Assembly (NCBI GenBank): GCA_003353825.1 | Contig: PIVW01000074.1 | Coordinates: 1 to 16,660, forward strand | Direction: 5' to 3' | DNA length: 16,660 nt | DNA from: Chloroflexota bacterium | GTDB taxonomy: Bacteria > Chloroflexota > Anaerolineae > J102 | Part shown: piece by piece, positions 1 through 6,693 of the stretch | How positions within the stretch are numbered: position 1 is the stretch's first letter | Layout: each line of letters begins with the position of its first letter | Made by a program: the position numbers and the translations under genes | Notes under the pieces: generated by a model | What the model was told of the DNA's origin: nothing | Databases searched by the model: none | What the model saw: only the letters and a program-made list of their open reading frames with translations

Positions 1-122
1 TTCTGACCACTCCTTCCCAGAGTGTTTCATGACGAACCGAAGTGCCTCCAATCTGATGTCTCTGGCGGACGACTCTCAACCTATGTAACACTCTTCCTCC
101 TCTAACTTAATGACATTGAGTA

Positions 123-413
123 ATGACTGACCAAGATATCATCGATACTGTCAGTGACTTCCGAAACGAAAAAGCTCAGGAATTTGGGATTCTTCGCCTT
201 GGCTTATTTGGCTCTGTGGTGCGAGGTTCCTTAACCGATTCAAACGACATTGACATCGTTGTGGAGATGTCTGAACCAGACCTCTTTGCGATGGTCGGGA
301 TCAAACAGGAATTAGAACAATTACTACAGTGTCAGGTAGACATCGTCCGATATCAGGATGGCATGAATCCTTTCCTGAAGCAACGTATCGATCAAGAAGC
401 TATTTATGTCTAA
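123..413 (+). CDS. MNT-type minimal nucleotidyltransferase (MntA-like), no partner visible
   Basis: A 96-residue protein of the minimal nucleotidyltransferase family. Visible signature: G30-S31 in the loop after a hydrophobic strand, the paired acidic residues D42 and D44 (sequence NDIDIVVE), and a third acidic residue D73 in QVDIV. This is the G-S-x10-D-x-D arrangement of the polymerase-beta fold, with all three metal-binding acids intact. Known family role: MntA proteins act as antitoxins that AMPylate a HEPN-domain toxin (HepT), normally encoded directly next door. Here the next gene is an unrelated sugar-nucleotide reductase, and no HEPN-like reading frame is seen within the 122 bases upstream, so the gene is an orphan or its partner lies outside the window. 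There is no convincing ribosome binding site before the ATG. The family is certain; the antitoxin role is only inferred. Confidence 0.9.
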   Translation: MTDQDIIDTVSDFRNEKAQEFGILRLGLFGSVVRGSLTDSNDIDIVVEMSEPDLFAMVGIKQELEQLLQCQVDIVRYQDGMNPFLKQRIDQEAIYV

Positions 414-445
414 GGGTGAATCGGTTAGGGGCGCTTCGCCTACTC

Positions 446-454
446 TGGTATAAT
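446..454 (+). promoter_or_regulatory. Extended -10 promoter giving a probably leaderless rmd transcript
   Basis: The sequence TGGTATAAT matches the extended -10 consensus (TGn-TATAAT) exactly. Transcription should begin about 7 bases downstream, near 460-462, and the rmd ATG is at 465, leaving only 3-5 untranslated bases. The bases before the ATG (cgtatacgtt) contain no Shine-Dalgarno sequence, which fits leaderless translation. A -35 box is weak (TTAGGG at 425-430, 18-base spacer), as is usual for extended -10 promoters. Confidence 0.65.
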
Positions 455-464
455 CGTATACGTT

Positions 465-1415
465 ATGCGCGCATTGGTTACCGGGGCTGCAGGCTTTGCT
501 GGCGGTCATCTCGTCAACTACCTTTTGGCCGAAACTGATCTGGAGATCATCGGCACGATTTACCGTCGCCAGCCGTCACCTGGATTTGCCTCAAATCGCG
601 TGCAATTGGAACAACTGGACCTGCGCGAAGCGTCTAATGTGGCAGAAGCGCTCACCCGCTGGCACCCGGAGTACATTTTCCATCTAGCCGGCCAATCTTT
701 CGTCCCCCTCTCATGGGAACACCCCTGGCCCACCTTCGAACAAAATGTACGTAGCCAACTCAATCTCTTCAAAGCGCTGCTGATCTCCGACCTGGATGCC
801 AAGATCCTGGTGGTGGGATCTGGCGAGTCCTATGGAGCTATCACTCCCAGCGATTTACCGATCAACGAACAGACCCCCCTGCGTCCTACCTCACCCTATG
901 GTGTCAGCAAAGTCGCACAGGATATGCTTGGCTGGCAATACTTTCACAGCCATGGCCTGCATACCGTACGTGTGCGCCCCTTCAATCACATTGGCCCCGG
1001 CCAGAGCGAGATGTTTGTAACCTCTAATTTTGCCAAACAGATAGCCAAAATCGAAGCGGGACGCCAGTTGCCAGAACTCGGCCACGGCAATCTCGATGCT
1101 CAACGGGATTTCACCGATGTACGAGATACGGTGCGTGCTTATTGGTTGATCCTCAACCAGGGTGAACCCGGCGCCGTTTACAATATCGGCAGCGGTAAGG
1201 CTGTCAGCATCGGTAGTATCCTAGATATCTTACTCGAACAAGCTGACGTAGCGATTGCATGCCAACCGGACCCACACCGCATGCGCCCCTCCGATATCCC
1301 CACCATCGTCTGTGATCCGATCAGGCTTCAAAAGAGCACCGCCTGGCAGCCACGTATTCCCCTACAACAATCGTTGCAAGATATTCTGGCCGATTGGCGC
1401 CAACGAATCACGTAG
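465..1415 (+). CDS. rmd: GDP-6-deoxy-4-keto-D-mannose reductase (GDP-D-rhamnose synthesis)
   Basis: A 316-residue short-chain dehydrogenase/reductase of the extended (NAD-dependent epimerase/dehydratase) type. The nucleotide-binding motif G7-A-A-G10-F-A-G13 is at the N-terminus. The strand GSGESYG (118-124) carries the catalytic hydroxyl region, and the YxxxK pair is Y145/K149 in SPYGVSK. RPFNHIGPGQ (171-180) and the C-terminal RPSDIP...DPIRLQKSTAW segment are typical of GDP-4-keto-6-deoxymannose reductases, which reduce C4 to give GDP-D-rhamnose. The dehydratase making its substrate (gmd) lies 132 bases downstream on the same strand, which strongly supports the assignment. Expression is probably from the promoter at 446-454, without a leader. 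GDP-fucose synthase is less likely because the RMD-type motifs match better, but related 4-reductases cannot be fully excluded. Confidence 0.88.
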   Translation: MRALVTGAAGFAGGHLVNYLLAETDLEIIGTIYRRQPSPGFASNRVQLEQLDLREASNVAEALTRWHPEYIFHLAGQSFVPLSWEHPWPTFEQNVRSQLNLFKALLISDLDAKILVVGSGESYGAITPSDLPINEQTPLRPTSPYGVSKVAQDMLGWQYFHSHGLHTVRVRPFNHIGPGQSEMFVTSNFAKQIAKIEAGRQLPELGHGNLDAQRDFTDVRDTVRAYWLILNQGEPGAVYNIGSGKAVSIGSILDILLEQADVAIACQPDPHRMRPSDIPTIVCDPIRLQKSTAWQPRIPLQQSLQDILADWRQRIT

Positions 1416-1423
1416 AGGCGGTG

Positions 1424-1467
1424 CTTGCCCCCGCCCTTTTTGCGCACGCGCATGGGGCGACCGCAAG
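1424..1467. repeat. Imperfect inverted repeat between rmd and gmd
   Basis: The arms cttgcccccgccc (1424-1436) and gggcgaccgcaag (1455-1467) are complementary at 10 of 13 positions: two 5-bp and 4-bp paired blocks around a 3-base internal mismatch. The left arm is followed by a run of five T (1437-1441), but these lie inside the loop. The structure could slow or partly terminate transcription between rmd and gmd, or be a copy of a dispersed GC-rich repeat. The sequence alone does not decide. Confidence 0.45.
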
Positions 1468-1547
1468 GGTATACCTCAACAGGCAACGTTTGTAATTAAT
1501 CACACCAACATCATCAACGCACCACGCATTCAACGAGGAATGAACCC

Positions 1548-2543
1548 ATGCCAAAAGCCTTGATCACCGGCATTACCGGCCAGGATGGTTCTTATCTGGC
1601 TGATTTCTTACTCGAACAAAATTACGACGTCGTCGGTGTCATACGCCGCAGTAGCACCGGCAACTACAGCCGAATCCAGCATATTCAGGACCGTATCCAA
1701 ATGGTGCAGGGTGATCTAATCGATCTCGCCAGCCTGATCGGATTACTGGAAGAACACCGCCCGGACGAAGTCTACAATCTGGCCGCGCAGTCTTTTGTGC
1801 CCATATCATGGAGTCAGCCCATCCTTACTGGTGAGGTTACGGCACTGGGCGTTACCCGTATGTTGGATGCAATCCGCATTGTCGATAAGGATATCCGCTT
1901 TTACCAGGCCTCGAGCAGCGAGATGTTCGGCAAAGTGCGAGAGGTTCCGCAGCGCGAAGAAACACCATTTTATCCGCGCAGCCCCTACGGCGTAGCCAAA
2001 GTCTACGGGCATTGGATTACGGTCAACTATCGCGAAAGCTACGACCTATTCGCCGTGTCCGGAATGCTCTTCAACCATGAATCACCCAGGCGGGGTCTGG
2101 AATTCTTGCCGAGAAAGGTGACTCATGGTGTCGCCCGCATTGTGGCGGGGCTTTCAAATGAGCTACGACTCGGCAACCTCGATTCACGTCGCGACTGGGG
2201 CTACGCGCCCGACTACGTTAAAGGCATGTGGATGATGCTACATCATGACCAACCCGACGATTTTGTTTTAGCCACGGGCGAAACCCATACCGTGGGCGAA
2301 TTCGTGGGCATCGCCTTCGATCATGTGGGACTCGACTGGGAAAAACATGTCGTTATCGACCCCAGGTATTACCGTCCGGCTGAGGTCGATCTGTTGGTAG
2401 GAGATCCCTCCAAAGCAAAACGAATCCTGGGCTGGGAGCATTCGGTTAGTTTCGCGGAATTGGTACGACTCATGGTCGATGCCGATCTGGCCATGCTGGA
2501 AGCAACTGAACCACAACGCACCTCCCCAAACATCAATTGGTAG
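1548..2543 (+). CDS. gmd: GDP-mannose 4,6-dehydratase
   Basis: A 331-residue extended short-chain dehydrogenase that converts GDP-D-mannose to GDP-4-keto-6-deoxy-D-mannose with bound NADP, the first committed step to GDP-rhamnose or GDP-fucose. Seen in the sequence: the cofactor motif G8-I-T-G11-Q-D-G14, the family-typical VIRRSS segment (31-36) and the active-site block ASSSEMFG (121-128). In that block S123 sits where many homologues have threonine, and E125 follows. The catalytic pair is Y147/K151, and NHESPRRG (176-183) is the signature of GDP-mannose dehydratases. [15 protein letters not shown], further on, is also diagnostic. The start is supported by GAGG at 1535-1538, 9 bases before the ATG. 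With rmd just upstream, the product is most likely used for GDP-D-rhamnose. Length is normal for shorter bacterial members. Confidence 0.95.
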   Translation: MPKALITGITGQDGSYLADFLLEQNYDVVGVIRRSSTGNYSRIQHIQDRIQMVQGDLIDLASLIGLLEEHRPDEVYNLAAQSFVPISWSQPILTGEVTALGVTRMLDAIRIVDKDIRFYQASSSEMFGKVREVPQREETPFYPRSPYGVAKVYGHWITVNYRESYDLFAVSGMLFNHESPRRGLEFLPRKVTHGVARIVAGLSNELRLGNLDSRRDWGYAPDYVKGMWMMLHHDQPDDFVLATGETHTVGEFVGIAFDHVGLDWEKHVVIDPRYYRPAEVDLLVGDPSKAKRILGWEHSVSFAELVRLMVDADLAMLEATEPQRTSPNINW

Positions 2544-2557
2544 GAACGGGTGTTCAA

Positions 2558-3067
2558 ATGACACAAAAAAGCAGTAAAGTACCCAAAAAGATGCAGGCTC
2601 GCTATGATGCAGTTGTCGCTTTGACTGATGCATTCTGCAGGGAAAACCTGACCGACGAATATGTAGAGTTGGCGCAATACATGACAGCCGCCTTGGCCCG
2701 CAAGCGCCCCTCACTTATCGGCAGTGGTCGGGTAAAAACCTGGGCATGTAGCATCGTATACGCTTTGGGTCAGGTCAACTTTCTGTTTGAGCGTTCTCAA
2801 GAACCCTACATGAGCGCCGCTGAACTTTGTGAGTTGTTTGGTGTTGCTAAGAGCACTGGTGGGAACAAAGCGAAAGCCATTCGTAACGCCCTCAACTTCA
2901 ATTGGTACGATTGGGAATGGTCTCTACCCAGCCGGCTGGCTGATCACCCAACTGCCTGGTTTATAAGTGTCAATGGACTGATGATGGACGCCCGTCGTGC
3001 ACCCATCGATATCCAACGAGAGACATTCGAGAAAGGTTATATCCCATACGTCTATGGAGACTCGTAA
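2558..3067 (+). CDS. DUF6398-like protein of unknown function
   Basis: A 169-residue, probably cytosolic protein without signal peptide or membrane segment. I recognise the pattern of DUF6398 proteins: an N-terminal block [14 protein letters not shown]...LTDEYVELA, then ARKRPS...G and [16 protein letters not shown], then [27 protein letters not shown], which resembles a helix-turn-helix with a recognition-like helix. DUF6398 is from memory and no function is known to me. The C-terminus is rich in aromatic residues ([18 protein letters not shown]). An in-frame TTG at 2537 would overlap the gmd stop; the ATG at 2558 is preferred, with a weak GGAACGG upstream. It sits 14 bases after gmd and 19 bases before the phosphohexomutase, so it is probably co-transcribed. 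A DNA-binding role is a guess from the helix-turn-helix-like segment. Confidence 0.75.
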   Translation: MTQKSSKVPKKMQARYDAVVALTDAFCRENLTDEYVELAQYMTAALARKRPSLIGSGRVKTWACSIVYALGQVNFLFERSQEPYMSAAELCELFGVAKSTGGNKAKAIRNALNFNWYDWEWSLPSRLADHPTAWFISVNGLMMDARRAPIDIQRETFEKGYIPYVYGDS

Positions 3068-3086
3068 AACTGGAAAACACACCGTC

Positions 3087-4526
3087 ATGACCTATAAAAT
3101 AAGATTCGGAACCGATGGTTGGCGAGCGAAAATCGCTGACGGTTATACATTTGAAAATCTCAGGCGCTGCACACAAGGATTTGCTCGCTATCTCGTGCAA
3201 ATGCATGATACCGAACAGCTGCAACGAGGTGTGGTCGTAGGGGGAGATAAGCGTTTCGGCGCCGAAGATTTTTGTGAGACCGTGGCCGAAGTCTTAGCCG
3301 GTAATGATATCCCCGTACACTTCACCGGCGCCGGCACGCCTACGCCCGCCATTTCCTACAGCGTGATAGAACGTGACGCCATCGCTGCTGCCAATATCAC
3401 TGCCAGCCACAATCCACCAGCCGATAACGGCTTTAAGGTGCGAGATGCCAATGGTGGCGCCATCGATCCACATGGACTAGTCATCATCGAGTCTGCTATC
3501 CCTGACACGATGGATGAGGTCAAACAACTCGATTTTGACGAGGCCGTGAGGCGTGGACTCATACAACATCTTGACTCCAAACCGGCGTATTACCAACAGA
3601 TCGACCGCCTCATTGATCTGAAACCAATACGCGATGCTGGCTTGAAGGTCGTCGTAGATAACATGTGGGGGAACGGCGCCGGTTGGTTGAGTGAATTGCT
3701 GGCCGGTGGCACCACAGAAGTGATCGACATCCATGCCGAGCGCAATCCGATCTTCCCGGAAATGGATCGCCCTGAACCGATCCCCCCCAATGTGGATGCC
3801 GGTCTGGCAGCAGGTGTTCGACACCGGGCCGATTGTGTTTGTATTATGGATGGCGACGCCGACCGCTGTGGCTTCGGCGACGAACATGGTAACTTCGTCG
3901 ACCAACTGCGCGTGTTTGGCTTGCTGGGCATGTACTTCCTGGACGTACGCGGCGCCCGCGGCCCCATTGTTAAGACCTTGAGTTCGACAGGCATGCTGGA
4001 CAAACTGGGACAACGCTTCGATGTGCCCGTGTACCAGACCGGTGTCGGCTTCAAATATATCGCCCCGAAAATGATAGAAGTCGATGCTCTGATCGGCGGC
4101 GAAGAAAGTGGCGGCTATGCCTTTCATGGCCACGTGCCCGAACGGGATGGTATCCTTGCCAATCTCTTTCTGCTGGATCTGATGGTGCAGACAGGGCTGA
4201 AACCCACCCAACTGCTCGAGCGGCTGTTTGACATGGTCGGGGGGCCGCACTACTACGATCGCATCGACACCCGTCTTCCTTCCAATGCTTTCAAGACCGA
4301 AGCCAAAGTCCGCCTCGACGCTGTTCAGCCCGATTACATCGGCGGACTGAGGTGCATAAGTAAAGTCACCGTCGATGGCTACAAATTCAACCTACAAGAT
4401 GGCGGCTGGCTCCTAATCCGCTTTAGTGGCACAGAACCCCTTATCCGTGTGTATTGCGAAACTGTTCATGGACATAAAGTTGCAAGTATCCTTGCCGACG
4501 GCAAGAAACTGGCGGGAATCGTGTAA
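3087..4526 (+). CDS. Phosphoglucomutase/phosphomannomutase (alpha-D-phosphohexomutase)
   Basis: A 479-residue enzyme of the alpha-D-phosphohexomutase superfamily, interconverting hexose 6-phosphate and hexose 1-phosphate. All four active-site elements are visible in order: the phosphoserine loop T105-A-S107-H-N-P (S107 is the phosphorylated residue), the metal loop D255-G-D-A-D-R260, the sugar-binding loop G338-E-E-S-G-G343 and the phosphate-binding loop R445-F-S-G-T-E-P-L452. The GEESGG loop fits enzymes that handle glucose and often mannose phosphates, so I do not choose between pgm and manB. The ATG at 3087 gives the family-typical start ([10 protein letters not shown]). In-frame upstream ATGs at 3054 and earlier would overlap the DUF6398 gene. 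Next to gmd/rmd the enzyme plausibly supplies mannose 1-phosphate for GDP-mannose, although the guanylyltransferase is not in the window. Confidence 0.92.
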   Translation: MTYKIRFGTDGWRAKIADGYTFENLRRCTQGFARYLVQMHDTEQLQRGVVVGGDKRFGAEDFCETVAEVLAGNDIPVHFTGAGTPTPAISYSVIERDAIAAANITASHNPPADNGFKVRDANGGAIDPHGLVIIESAIPDTMDEVKQLDFDEAVRRGLIQHLDSKPAYYQQIDRLIDLKPIRDAGLKVVVDNMWGNGAGWLSELLAGGTTEVIDIHAERNPIFPEMDRPEPIPPNVDAGLAAGVRHRADCVCIMDGDADRCGFGDEHGNFVDQLRVFGLLGMYFLDVRGARGPIVKTLSSTGMLDKLGQRFDVPVYQTGVGFKYIAPKMIEVDALIGGEESGGYAFHGHVPERDGILANLFLLDLMVQTGLKPTQLLERLFDMVGGPHYYDRIDTRLPSNAFKTEAKVRLDAVQPDYIGGLRCISKVTVDGYKFNLQDGGWLLIRFSGTEPLIRVYCETVHGHKVASILADGKKLAGIV

Positions 4527-4538
4527 ATCAAAAGGAGT

Positions 4539-4615
4539 AAGGCAAATTGCAGAAGGCAAAAGTGGTCCGCTAACGAGACATCTATTTTTGCCTTTTAACC
4601 TTTGCAATTTGCCTT
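4539..4615. repeat. Two-part inverted repeat filling the gap before the TatD gene
   Basis: Outer arms aaggcaaattgca (4539-4551) and tgcaatttgcctt (4603-4615) are perfectly complementary over 13 bp. Inner arms aaggcaaaa (4553-4561) and ttttgcctt (4586-4594) pair over 9 bp, around a 24-base loop. The same word (AAGGCAAA) is used in both stems, so this is built from a repeated short word rather than being a simple hairpin. The right arm ends 8 bases before the ATG at 4624, and only a T-rich tract lies between. It could act as a terminator for the preceding gene (T tract follows) or as a 5' structure of the next. Function unknown. Confidence 0.85.
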
Positions 4616-4623
4616 TTGTTTTT

Positions 4624-5427
4624 ATGTTAATCGACTCACATTGTCATCTCGACTTACCTCACTTCGACGACGATCGGGATGACGTAGTCGCCCGAGCTGA
4701 AATGGCTGGAGTGAAAACCATCGTCACTATCGGCATCGATCTTCCCCATAGCGCCGCCGCCATTGCCCTGGCTGAACGCTATCCTCAGGTGTACGCTACG
4801 GCCGGTGTTCATCCCAATGATTGTCAAGAGTTCGGACCGGCTACTCTGGTCGAGATCAGGCGCATGTCCGAGCACCCCAAAGTGGTTGCGATAGGTGAGA
4901 TCGGGCTAGATTATTATTGGGATCGCACGCCTCCAGATCGGCAAAAAGAGGTCTTTCAGCGGCAGCTCGACCTGGCTGCCGAGTTGGGTCTACCGGTGAT
5001 CATCCATAACCGTGAAGCCCACGAAGATGTGCGGACTCAATTGCGTACCTGGGTCACAAAGGGCAGCCTGCCTGGATCCTCCCTCTCACAACGCCCTTTC
5101 GCCGGTGTGCTGCACAGCTTCTCCGCCGACTTGTCCATGGCCGAAGAAGCCTACGAGTGGGGATTCATTTTGGGTTTGGCTGGACCCGTCACCTTCAAAA
5201 ATGCCCGCCAACTTCACGCCCTCGTTCCTCATCTTCGCCCCGACCGGTTAATGGTAGAGACCGATGCCCCCTATCTCACCCCTCATCCCTACCGTGGTAA
5301 ACGGAACGAACCCGCTCGTGTCCGCCTTGTAGCCGAAAAACTGGCCGAGTTGTGGGATATGCCCTTTGCAGAGATCGAACGACTCACAACCACCACAGCG
5401 CAAACATTTTATGGATTAGACGCGTAG
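4624..5427 (+). CDS. tatD: TatD-family metal-dependent hydrolase (DNase/deacylase-like)
   Basis: A 267-residue TIM-barrel metallo-hydrolase. The start at 4624 gives MLIDSHCHLD, the exact family N-terminus. The same frame is open further upstream to 4426 inside the phosphohexomutase gene, but that extension is not family-like. Metal ligands and signatures: H6-x-H8, GVHPND (61-66), E92 in GEIGLDYY, H128 in IIHNR, H164 in LHSFS and D214 in ETDAPYLTPHPYRGKRNEP. Known activities of the family include 3'-5' exonuclease on DNA/RNA and D-aminoacyl-tRNA deacylase; the precise substrate here is not decidable. It lies between the sugar genes and a polyprenyl synthase and has no obvious pathway link to them. 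There is no Shine-Dalgarno sequence: the ATG is preceded by a T-rich tract and the inverted repeat at 4539-4615. The gene symbol reflects family only. Confidence 0.92.
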   Translation: MLIDSHCHLDLPHFDDDRDDVVARAEMAGVKTIVTIGIDLPHSAAAIALAERYPQVYATAGVHPNDCQEFGPATLVEIRRMSEHPKVVAIGEIGLDYYWDRTPPDRQKEVFQRQLDLAAELGLPVIIHNREAHEDVRTQLRTWVTKGSLPGSSLSQRPFAGVLHSFSADLSMAEEAYEWGFILGLAGPVTFKNARQLHALVPHLRPDRLMVETDAPYLTPHPYRGKRNEPARVRLVAEKLAELWDMPFAEIERLTTTTAQTFYGLDA

Positions 5428-5432
5428 TCTCG

Positions 5433-5573
5433 TAGTCGCGTGGTCTGTTAGTCTGTTAGTCGTCTGGCCGGTGGGTCTCCTGGTCTGGCAGCTATTGACT
5501 ACGCGACTACGCGACCACCAGACCACGCGACCATCCGGCTACGCGACCACGCGACCACTAGACCACGCGACTA
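5433..5573. repeat. 141-bp imperfect palindrome made of CGCGAC-type words, abutting a start codon
   Basis: The ends tagtcgcgtggtct (5433-5446) and agaccacgcgacta (5560-5573) are perfectly complementary over 14 bp. The interior is a patchy inverted repeat of related words. The right half contains six copies of acgcgac (at 5501, 5509, 5525, 5541, 5549 and 5565). The left half has one exact complement (5435-5441) plus degenerate forms (tagtc, ggtctg). The repeat word already begins at the tatD stop codon (cgcgtagtc) and ends 3 bases before the next ATG (5577), so it fills the whole gap and leaves no Shine-Dalgarno site. As RNA it would form one long hairpin. This is an unassigned repeat and not a recognised mobile element. 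Confidence 0.9.
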
Positions 5574-5576
5574 AAA

Positions 5577-6551
5577 ATGTCCTTCCAATCAGCCCAAGCC
5601 CTTGTTGCCGACGACCTGGCCTCGGTCGAAGCGAAACTAATCAAAAAAGTGGATAATACCTATGCCCCTCTGGCCGATGTGCTCAGCGGGTTGGTGCGTA
5701 GCGGCGGTAAACGCGTCCGCCCTACACTGGTATTGCTCGCAGCTCGCTTTTTCCCACCATCTCATCATAAGCGAATGATCAGTTTAGCAGCTGCGGTCGA
5801 AGCACTGCACACGGCAACTCTCGTTCACGATGACGTGATCGATGGCGCCCTTATGCGGCGCGGCCAATCAACATTAAACGCAATATGGACACCCAGCAGC
5901 ACGATCATGGCAGGTGACTTCTTTTTTGCGCGGGCAGCTTCACTTGCTGCCGAGACCGAGCATCCCCGCATCATCCGGCTGTTTGCCGATACTCTGGGAG
6001 TCATTGTCGACGGCGAGCTACGCCAGGCATTTTCGGTACGAGATTGGGGGCAACCCAAACAGGGTTATTACGACCGCATTTACGGTAAAACAGCCGCCCT
6101 GTTTGAAGTTGCTACACGAACTGCCGCAGTCTTAAGGGATGCACCGCCCGAAAGCGAAGAAGCGTTACGCCGCTATGGGTATCATCTGGGCATGGCATTC
6201 CAGATAGTTGATGACCTGCTTGATTTCGTTGCCGATGAAAAGGCGCTCGGAAAACCAGCCGGCTCAGACCTACGTTCCGGCATCATTACCCTACCTGTTT
6301 ACTACTTCATCCAGCAGCCAGAACGGCGTGACGCCCTCGTTGCCCTGGTCGACGGCCAAAACCAGAGGGAAGAGGAAGTTATAACCGAAGTCGTGACGAT
6401 GATTCGCAACTCAGATGCCATCAGCGAAGCCAAAGCTGAGGCAAAGCGATTTGTGGATCTGGCGCTTGAGGACTTATCCTATTTCTCACCCGCCCCGCAT
6501 CACACAGCGCTTGTGGATATCGCACGCTATGTGGTGGATAGGCCGTTCTGA
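5577..6551 (+). CDS. Polyprenyl diphosphate synthase, long-chain type
   Basis: A 324-residue trans-prenyltransferase (IspB/HepT family) that condenses isopentenyl diphosphate onto allylic diphosphates. The first aspartate-rich motif is D85-D-V-I-D89 in LVHDDVID, and the second is D212-D-L-L-D216 in FQIVDDLLD. Also present are GGKRVRP (43-49) for isopentenyl diphosphate binding and GKPAGSDL after the second motif. The residue five positions before the first aspartate is a small alanine (A80), which fits long-chain rather than C15/C20 products; chain length is inferred. The product could serve as a quinone side chain or a carrier lipid precursor; classical undecaprenyl carrier synthesis uses the unrelated cis-prenyltransferase, so a quinone role is at least as likely. 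The ATG follows directly on a long palindrome, without a ribosome binding site. Confidence 0.92.
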   Translation: MSFQSAQALVADDLASVEAKLIKKVDNTYAPLADVLSGLVRSGGKRVRPTLVLLAARFFPPSHHKRMISLAAAVEALHTATLVHDDVIDGALMRRGQSTLNAIWTPSSTIMAGDFFFARAASLAAETEHPRIIRLFADTLGVIVDGELRQAFSVRDWGQPKQGYYDRIYGKTAALFEVATRTAAVLRDAPPESEEALRRYGYHLGMAFQIVDDLLDFVADEKALGKPAGSDLRSGIITLPVYYFIQQPERRDALVALVDGQNQREEEVITEVVTMIRNSDAISEAKAEAKRFVDLALEDLSYFSPAPHHTALVDIARYVVDRPF

Positions 6552-6555
6552 TACC

Positions 6556-6645
6556 CAGATGGGCATCCACCAGATGGACATCCACCAGATGGACATCCAC
6601 CAGATGGACATCCACCAGATGGGCATCCACCAGATGGGCATTCAA
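6556..6645. repeat. Six tandem copies of a 15-bp unit
   Basis: The unit CAGATGGRCATCCAC repeats head to tail at 6556, 6571, 6586, 6601, 6616 and 6631, the last copy being degenerate at its end. Units 1, 5 and 6 have G and units 2-4 have A at the variable position. Each unit joins its neighbour in the partial palindrome GATGGRCATC. Because 15 is a multiple of three, both strands stay open (repeats of MDIHQ or DVHLV), but this is a by-product of the repeat and I do not call a protein. It starts 4 bases after the stop of the prenyl synthase gene. It looks like a slippage-prone minisatellite. Confidence 0.95.
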
Positions 6646-6693
6646 TGACAACCTTGTAAATAAGGTCTCATCCGATGCAAGAGGCTATCAAGC

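Noticed and set aside
1..91. Minus-strand frame open to the left edge from a GTG at 91, preceded by AGGAGG (96-101).
   Set aside because: The ribosome binding site looks good, but only 30 residues are visible, they match no family I know, and the start would lie 31 bases from the divergent MNT gene. It is too little to call a gene.
455..462. Palindrome cgtatacg between the -10 box and the rmd start as an operator.
   Set aside because: Eight bases are too short to separate from chance, and the core of the same word recurs inside the DUF6398 coding region (about 2756).
3477..4250. 257-codon minus-strand frame inside the phosphohexomutase gene.
   Set aside because: It is fully antisense to a gene with all catalytic motifs, and its translation resembles no known protein. 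It is a shadow of codon bias.
4426..4623. N-terminal extension of the TatD protein back into the phosphohexomutase gene.
   Set aside because: The family starts at MLIDSHCHLD (4624). The extension would encode the inverted repeat and overlap the previous gene by 100 bases.
5433..5573. Palindrome as an insertion-sequence remnant or MITE.
   Set aside because: No target-site duplication is visible and the interior is made of short word repeats rather than a unique core. A mobile origin cannot be supported from one copy.
6556..6645. Possible CRISPR-like array.
   Set aside because: The units are directly adjacent without spacers, and there are no cas genes nearby.
6415..6651. Reading frames on both strands through the 15-bp repeats, giving MDIHQ or DVHLV repeat peptides.
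   Set aside because: A repeat unit of 15 bases automatically keeps frames open on both strands. One frame is rooted inside the prenyl synthase gene, and there is no independent sign of coding.
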